From: JBBQTU01 sp038213005
GTDB taxonomy: Bacteria > Planctomycetota > Phycisphaerae > Tepidisphaerales > Tepidisphaeraceae
Reading direction: 5' to 3'
Length of the DNA: 9,588 bases
Assembly: GCA_038213005.1 (NCBI GenBank)
Contig: JBBQTU010000168.1
Location: 1-9,588, forward strand
This document shows positions 5,750 through 9,588 of the stretch, piece by piece. The position numbers and the translations under genes are program-made. The notes beneath the pieces are model-generated. The model did no database searches and was not told the origin of the DNA. It was given only the letters and a program-made list of their open reading frames with translations. Positions within the stretch are counted from its first letter, which is position 1, and each line of letters begins with the position of its first letter.

Positions 5750-6046
5750 TCAGGCCCCACTTGGCCCATCGCCAGGTCTTCCAGCTCGCGCTATGCAACC
5801 CACAAGCCTGTGCGATCGGACAGGCTGTCTTATCCCCTTCCCCCTTGGAGGAGGGTTAGGAAAGGGGCGTGGCTTCTTCCCACTGTCGTTCGCCCCATCG
5901 CCGCCACCGCTTGCAGCCCGTCCGGCAGCGATGCTCTTGCGCACGAGCCTCAAGGAATGGCCTTTCACCTTCCTGGCTCGCAATCGCAGGCAGCCGACCC
6001 AGTCGCGTCGCCGGTGAGTAATAGACTCATCAGACTCTCTGCTCAT
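5750..6046 (-). CDS. Small unknown basic ORF (98 aa) overlapping the cusB stop
   Basis: An ATG at 6044-6046 overlaps the cusB TGA as ATGA, and AAGGAAG lies just upstream inside the last cusB codons, so translation could be coupled. The product begins MSRESDESITHRRRDWVG and is rich in Arg and Lys. It has no signal peptide, membrane segment or domain I recognise. Its last third runs through the degenerate palindrome at 5830-5868 (PNPPPRGKG), so that part is probably not original. It may be the remnant of a short gene that followed cusB before the repeats and the DUF559 gene arrived, or a chance frame. The overlap and ribosome binding site are the only support. Confidence 0.35.
   Translation of the reverse strand: MSRESDESITHRRRDWVGCLRLRARKVKGHSLRLVRKSIAAGRAASGGGDGANDSGKKPRPFPNPPPRGKGIRQPVRSHRLVGCIARAGRPGDGPSGA
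5830..5868. repeat. C-rich palindromic repeat, reverse and degenerate copy
   Basis: TTATCCCCTTCCCCCTTGG followed by AGGAGGGTTAGGAAAGGGG matches the reverse copy at 5226 with several changes. It is the outermost member of the F-R-F-R series around the DUF559 gene. A 7-bp inverted repeat, AGCCTGT/ACAGGCT (5805-5811 and 5820-5826), lies directly beside it. Confidence 0.7.
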
Positions 6047-7920
6047 CTGCTTCCTTTCACGCTCTCCGCGGCAGAGGCCTGCGCCGGGTTCAGCCGGTTC
6101 TCGGCATCGATCAGGAACGCCCCACGCGTCGCCACCTGCTCGCCCTCCGTCAGTCCGGCGATTAACGGATACCATTGCCCGGCCAGCGGGCCGAGTTTCA
6201 CTTCCTTCATGTCGAATACGCCGGCGGCGCTCTGCACATACACAATCTCTCGCCGCCCGGTGTCGATAACCGCCGATCGTGGGACGGCCAGCACTCTTCC
6301 CGCCGGGCCTTGGGCGGCCGCCGCCACCTGCACCACTTCCACGCGCGGCAGGGGCTCAACCGGCGAGCCGCAGTCCAGCATCTGGCTTCCGTAATAGGGG
6401 TTGGCGACGCTGCCGGGGCTCTGCAACCAGTTGGCCTGCTTCATCGGGCAGCGAAACACGCTGATCGGCGGGGCATCCAGCGGCAGCTTCGCCGCATGAC
6501 CCAGATCGATCATGGCCGCCGAGATCTCCTTGAACAGTTCCCGCGTGGCCGCCAGATCCTTGCCCATGGTCGGATGCACGGCGGCCGTCAGCCGATCGAC
6601 CAGCGGCTTCAGTTCAACATCGGCCGACAGCGGCGCCAGCCGACTCACCGCCTCGTGGAGAGCCTGCGAAACGCCCTCGACCCTGTCGCTGGCCAATTGG
6701 CTCTGCGCAAACAGATATTTCTCCAGAGCCGACGCATAGGCCGCAGAATAGGGACTCAGCGCCGGGGCCGTGGCGGGAACCACGGCCACCGGCCGCTTGG
6801 TCGCCAGCGATTCTCGCGTGATCGGCACCTCAAGGTTCACATCGGCGTACATGCCCGGGCGCAACTTCAGGCCCGGATTGGGCACATCGATGCGGGCCGC
6901 CAGCGTCCGAGTCTGCGGGTCCAGGCGGAAGTCCACGTACTGGACTTTGCCCTCAATCCGTTCGTTTCCCATCGCGTTCACCGTGATCCGGGCCGTCTGC
7001 CCCACATGTACCAGGGGAATGTCCGCCTCGTAGATCCGCACCTTCAGCCACACCTGCGAGAGGTCGGCGATGGTAAACGGCACGCTGCCGACTCCCAGGT
7101 ATCCGCCCTCGATGATGTTCTTCTCGACCACGATGCCGTCGATGGGGCTCTGCACTTCCAGGTGTGTGGGAATGGTCCCGCTCTTGTCGAAGGCGTCGTC
7201 GAGTTTGTCGAGCTGCTCGCGGGTGACGCCCCACAGCAGCAGCCGCTGCATCGAGGCGTTGTACACGTCGGCCGCATCCGCCCGCAGTTCCTTGCTCATT
7301 TCCGCGCCAGCGCCCTTGTCCTCGCCCATCTTGTTCACGCGGTCACGGGCCTGCAGATAGTCGCGAATGCCCGTATAGACCTCGGGGCTGTAGATGGCGT
7401 AGACGATGTCGCCCTTTTTCACCGGCTGCCCCACATACTGAAGCATGAGGCGATCCGCCCGACCGGCCACACGCGACGAGAGCTGCGCCAAACGCGTCTC
7501 GTCGTAGTCCAGCACCCCAACGGCCGACACCTCTCGCGAAAGCTGGCGATACTCAACCGCTGTCGTGGCGATATTGGCCATCGCCACCCGCTGCGGAGAT
7601 AGCTGCACGCGAGCCATCACGTCGGCGGGCAGCACTTCGTGCCCACCCTTTTTTCGCTTGATCAGCGGCATTCCGCAGATGGGGCAGTCGCCCGGGTGGT
7701 CGCGAATCACAGTCGGGTGCATCGCGCAGTAGTATTCAATATCACTCACCGCCGCCAGCGAATCCGGCGGCACTTCTGGCCGAGTCCACTTGTCGACGTA
7801 GTTCTTGATCGTGTCCCAATATCCCACCAGCAGCCCGGCGACCACGAACACCGCCAGGAACCGCAAGCGGGCGAGGATCACTCGGAGTACGGCGAAGAAA
7901 TTAGAGCTGGTATTGGACAT
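6043..7920 (-). CDS. cusB: CusB-type periplasmic adaptor with metal-binding module and internal DUF3347-like domain
   Basis: This is the membrane-fusion protein linking the CusA-type pump to the outer-membrane channel, and probably a metal donor to it. A single N-terminal membrane anchor spans about residues 15-35. A heavy-metal-binding motif follows at 63-88 (YYCAMHP...CPICGMPLIK; Cys65, Met67, His68, Cys79, Cys82, Met84). The hybrid/barrel core begins about 110, with GVLDYDETRLAQL and GQPVKKGDIVYAIYSPE typical of CusB, and the beta-barrel ends about 370. Residues about 390-520 look like an inserted DUF3347 domain, ending FRCPMKQANWL, NPYYGSQMLDCG. The membrane-proximal part (VPRSAVIDTG, AFLIDAENRL) closes the protein. 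At 625 residues it is longer than E. coli CusB (about 400). The start at 7920 has AAGGA six bases upstream. The stop overlaps a small ORF. Confidence 0.93.
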   Translation of the reverse strand: MSNTSSNFFAVLRVILARLRFLAVFVVAGLLVGYWDTIKNYVDKWTRPEVPPDSLAAVSDIEYYCAMHPTVIRDHPGDCPICGMPLIKRKKGGHEVLPADVMARVQLSPQRVAMANIATTAVEYRQLSREVSAVGVLDYDETRLAQLSSRVAGRADRLMLQYVGQPVKKGDIVYAIYSPEVYTGIRDYLQARDRVNKMGEDKGAGAEMSKELRADAADVYNASMQRLLLWGVTREQLDKLDDAFDKSGTIPTHLEVQSPIDGIVVEKNIIEGGYLGVGSVPFTIADLSQVWLKVRIYEADIPLVHVGQTARITVNAMGNERIEGKVQYVDFRLDPQTRTLAARIDVPNPGLKLRPGMYADVNLEVPITRESLATKRPVAVVPATAPALSPYSAAYASALEKYLFAQSQLASDRVEGVSQALHEAVSRLAPLSADVELKPLVDRLTAAVHPTMGKDLAATRELFKEISAAMIDLGHAAKLPLDAPPISVFRCPMKQANWLQSPGSVANPYYGSQMLDCGSPVEPLPRVEVVQVAAAAQGPAGRVLAVPRSAVIDTGRREIVYVQSAAGVFDMKEVKLGPLAGQWYPLIAGLTEGEQVATRGAFLIDAENRLNPAQASAAESVKGSR

Positions 7921-8073
7921 CTGATTTCCTTTTCACCACGAAGCGACGAAGCAACAAAGAGGAAAGAAACACAGATGAACGCAGATGAACGCGGATGGAT
8001 TCTGCGCCATTCTGCCTGATCTGTGTTCATCTGCGTTCATCTGTGTTCCATCTCTTTATGCTCGTTGTTCGTG
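7921..8073. other. Spacer between the outer-membrane factor gene and cusB, filled by an inverted repeat
   Basis: The 153-bp gap consists almost wholly of the composite inverted repeat 7939-8097, plus the cusB ribosome binding site (AAGGA, 7927-7931). No separate promoter is evident. A hairpin in this position could change the ratio of channel to adaptor through partial termination or RNA stability. Confidence 0.6.
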
Positions 8074-8097
8074 CTACTTCGTTGCTTGGTCGCTTCG
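7939..8097. repeat. Composite inverted repeat with nested arms
   Basis: The outer arms, 7939-7959 and 8077-8097, are 21 bp and match at 19 positions (CGAAGCGACGAAGCAACAAAG type). The inner arms, 7968-7996 and 8019-8047, are 29 bp and match at 27. They are built of ACAGATGAACGCAGATGAAC-type repeats around a 22-base loop. This type of dispersed repeat is, to my knowledge, common in planctomycetes and some other environmental bacteria. The right outer arm lies inside the upstream gene and encodes its last residues (about SDQATK). Confidence 0.85.
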
Positions 8098-9501
8098 CGG
8101 CCCAACTGGAACTGCGGTCGTCGGCTGCGTTGTCGCCTGGGTCGCCAGGGTTTCCACATCCACCCCGGCCAGCTCTTCCAAGTCCGTCAATCGTTTTTCC
8201 CGCTCGATATGAAACTGCGCCGCCGTCCGCCGCACATCCAGTAGCGTCCGCTGGGCGTCGATCAATTCCACCAGCCCAACCCGCCCGCTGACATAATCCT
8301 GGCGCGACGCCGTGAGCAGGTTCCGGGCGGCTGGCAGAATCGTCTGGCTGTAAAAGGCCTCCTGCCGCTCGGCGTTTCGCAGCGCATAAAGCGTCGCGAC
8401 GAAACTCGCCGCCCGCTCCGAGCGCGTCTGCCGCAACATCGCGGCCGACGCCTCAAGCATCGCCTTGGATTCGCGAATCTGCGCATTGATCATCGGGATG
8501 GTCGTCGGCAGCATCACCATCGAACCCAGGCTCTGCGATAGCGACCCGGTAAACCCGGCCGTGGGGTTGATGCTCGGCAGGAACTGCATCTTCGCCAGTT
8601 CTACCGCATCCTTCCGCCCGGCCACCTGCTGGGCCAATCCGCCGAGTTCAGGGTTCTTCTCAACACCGGCGGCGATCAGTTTGTCGTCATCAACCGAGAT
8701 CGTCCGGCCGTCGGGCAGATGCCCCGGCAGCACCAGCGCCGCGTCGGCCGGCCGGGCCATCATGCCGTTAAGCATAGCCCGCATGCTCGCCGTCTGCGTC
8801 TGCTGTGATTGCAGCATATTCTCGGCCAGATGAAGCTGAACCTGCGCCTTGATCAGATCCTGTTGCGGCGCCCCACCCTGCACGCGGCTGCGCGCGTTGT
8901 CCAGAACCCGTCTCAGCAGTTCGCAGTTCTCCTGCCCGATACGAATGTCTTCTTCCATCAGCGCCAGGTCGAGATAGCTGCCCAGAACCTGCCGCTGGAT
9001 ACGGAACTTGGTGGCACGAAACTTCTCGCCCGCCTCCCTCGCCGCGTCCAGCGCCACCTGTCCACCCTGCCTGGCCTGTTGCGGCAGCTTCAGCGATGCA
9101 GATGGATCCGGCTGCGCTGTGACGGTGGTGCGATCCCAAGCCTTGATGTTGCCCGGCGAGAACATGTAGGAAAAGCCAAGGTTCAGATTGGAGTTGGGCC
9201 AATAACTCACCACGTCAATACGCTCATTGGCCGCATGCCACTCGTGATAGGCAGCTTCCAACTCACCATTGGTGAGACAGGCCCGACGCAGCACATCCTG
9301 CCATGTGGCCGGCACCGGCACTTCCGGGATCTCTCGCTTCTCAACCGGCTGAGCATAAGCCTTCCCCACAGCATTCAGTTCGTCCCGCTGCCCGGCCGTC
9401 CCCTCCGGATGCATCATGCACCCGCCCACAATCAGCGGCACCGCCAGCACCGCCCAGCGGACAGGAACCCGGCGGCCGAGGATTGAAGACGCAATGCTCA
9501 T
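8074..9501 (-). CDS. cusC: CusC/TolC-type outer-membrane efflux lipoprotein
   Basis: First gene of the operon: the outer-membrane channel that completes the tripartite pump. The N-terminus has Arg10-Arg11, a hydrophobic stretch (about 16-27) and the lipobox VGGC with Cys28, so it should be a lipid-anchored lipoprotein like CusC. Two long helical outer-membrane-efflux repeats are visible. The first half contains RVQGGAPQQDLIKAQVQL (206-223) and the second SGRVGLVELIDAQRTLLD (405-422); this internal resemblance is the hallmark of the family. The length of 475 residues is normal. The start at 9501 is chosen because it gives the complete signal peptide; its ribosome binding site is weak (AGAGTAG). 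The last residues and the stop lie in a dispersed inverted repeat, so the original C-terminus may have been replaced. Assignment to the Cus subclass rests on the neighbours. Confidence 0.88.
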   Translation of the reverse strand: MSIASSILGRRVPVRWAVLAVPLIVGGCMMHPEGTAGQRDELNAVGKAYAQPVEKREIPEVPVPATWQDVLRRACLTNGELEAAYHEWHAANERIDVVSYWPNSNLNLGFSYMFSPGNIKAWDRTTVTAQPDPSASLKLPQQARQGGQVALDAAREAGEKFRATKFRIQRQVLGSYLDLALMEEDIRIGQENCELLRRVLDNARSRVQGGAPQQDLIKAQVQLHLAENMLQSQQTQTASMRAMLNGMMARPADAALVLPGHLPDGRTISVDDDKLIAAGVEKNPELGGLAQQVAGRKDAVELAKMQFLPSINPTAGFTGSLSQSLGSMVMLPTTIPMINAQIRESKAMLEASAAMLRQTRSERAASFVATLYALRNAERQEAFYSQTILPAARNLLTASRQDYVSGRVGLVELIDAQRTLLDVRRTAAQFHIEREKRLTDLEELAGVDVETLATQATTQPTTAVPVGPRSDQATK

Positions 9502-9588
9502 GTTTCTACTCTACAGACGACCGTCGCCGCCAAGAAGGTTCAACCCCTATCTTTTTTCTCGCGTCTGCCGCGGTATCGGGATCGTTCT
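9502..9588. other. Upstream region of the operon, partly in window
   Basis: This 87-bp stretch should hold the operon leader and possibly the promoter. On the minus strand there is an A-run (GAGAAAAAAGATAGG) and a TTGAAC, but no well-spaced -10/-35 pair. I also see no clear dyad of the CueR type. The real promoter may lie beyond the window. Confidence 0.3.

Noticed and set aside
5805..5826. The 7-bp inverted repeat AGCCTGT/ACAGGCT as an intrinsic terminator after the small ORF
   Set aside because: The stem is short, has an 8-base loop and is not followed by a T-run on either strand.
6047..6175. Start of the small ORF at 6175 instead of 6046
   Set aside because: That would run 43 codons inside cusB in another frame without a ribosome binding site; the ATG at 6046 has AAGGAAG and the ATGA overlap.
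9502..9588. A CueR-like copper-responsive promoter upstream of the operon (TTGAACCTTC region)
   Set aside because: Only half of a possible dyad is visible (ACCTTC without a matching GAAGGT at the right distance), and no good -10 follows.

Overview
The window is GC-rich and holds one minus-strand operon for a heavy-metal (copper/silver type) RND efflux pump. In transcription order (right to left) the genes are an outer-membrane factor lipoprotein (CusC/TolC type, 8074-9501), a periplasmic adaptor (CusB type, 6043-7920), a small unknown ORF (5750-6046), a DUF559-type endonuclease-like gene (4891-5679) and a very large RND permease (CusA type, 320-4894). At the far left is the cut-off end of an IS21-family insertion sequence (1-140). 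I see no credible plus-strand gene.

The host is most likely a planctomycete or a similar repeat-rich environmental bacterium. This rests on the oversized CusA, the CusB with an internal DUF3347-like domain, and the two kinds of short dispersed inverted repeats. It is an inference; no marker gene is present.

The pump components fit together. The adaptor carries a Cys/Met/His metal-binding module at its N-terminus. The permease keeps the three periplasmic methionines of the CusA metal site. The outer-membrane factor has a lipobox. No CusF, sensor kinase or metal regulator gene lies in the window.

The unusual part is the stretch 4930-5870 between cusB and cusA. A DUF559-like gene sits among four copies of a C-rich palindromic repeat in alternating orientation. 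Its C-terminal third is encoded by a strict 33-bp tandem array (seven 11-residue units). Its stop codon overlaps the cusA start as ATGA, and a small ORF overlaps the cusB stop in the same way. Three more copies of the palindrome lie in frame inside cusA, in a large insertion between two metal-site methionines. A different hairpin repeat also lies in frame in cusA, and another composite inverted repeat supplies the last codons and stop of the outer-membrane factor gene. The operon therefore seems to have been invaded repeatedly by small palindromic elements that left reading frames open, with a DUF559 protein as a candidate partner of one element family.
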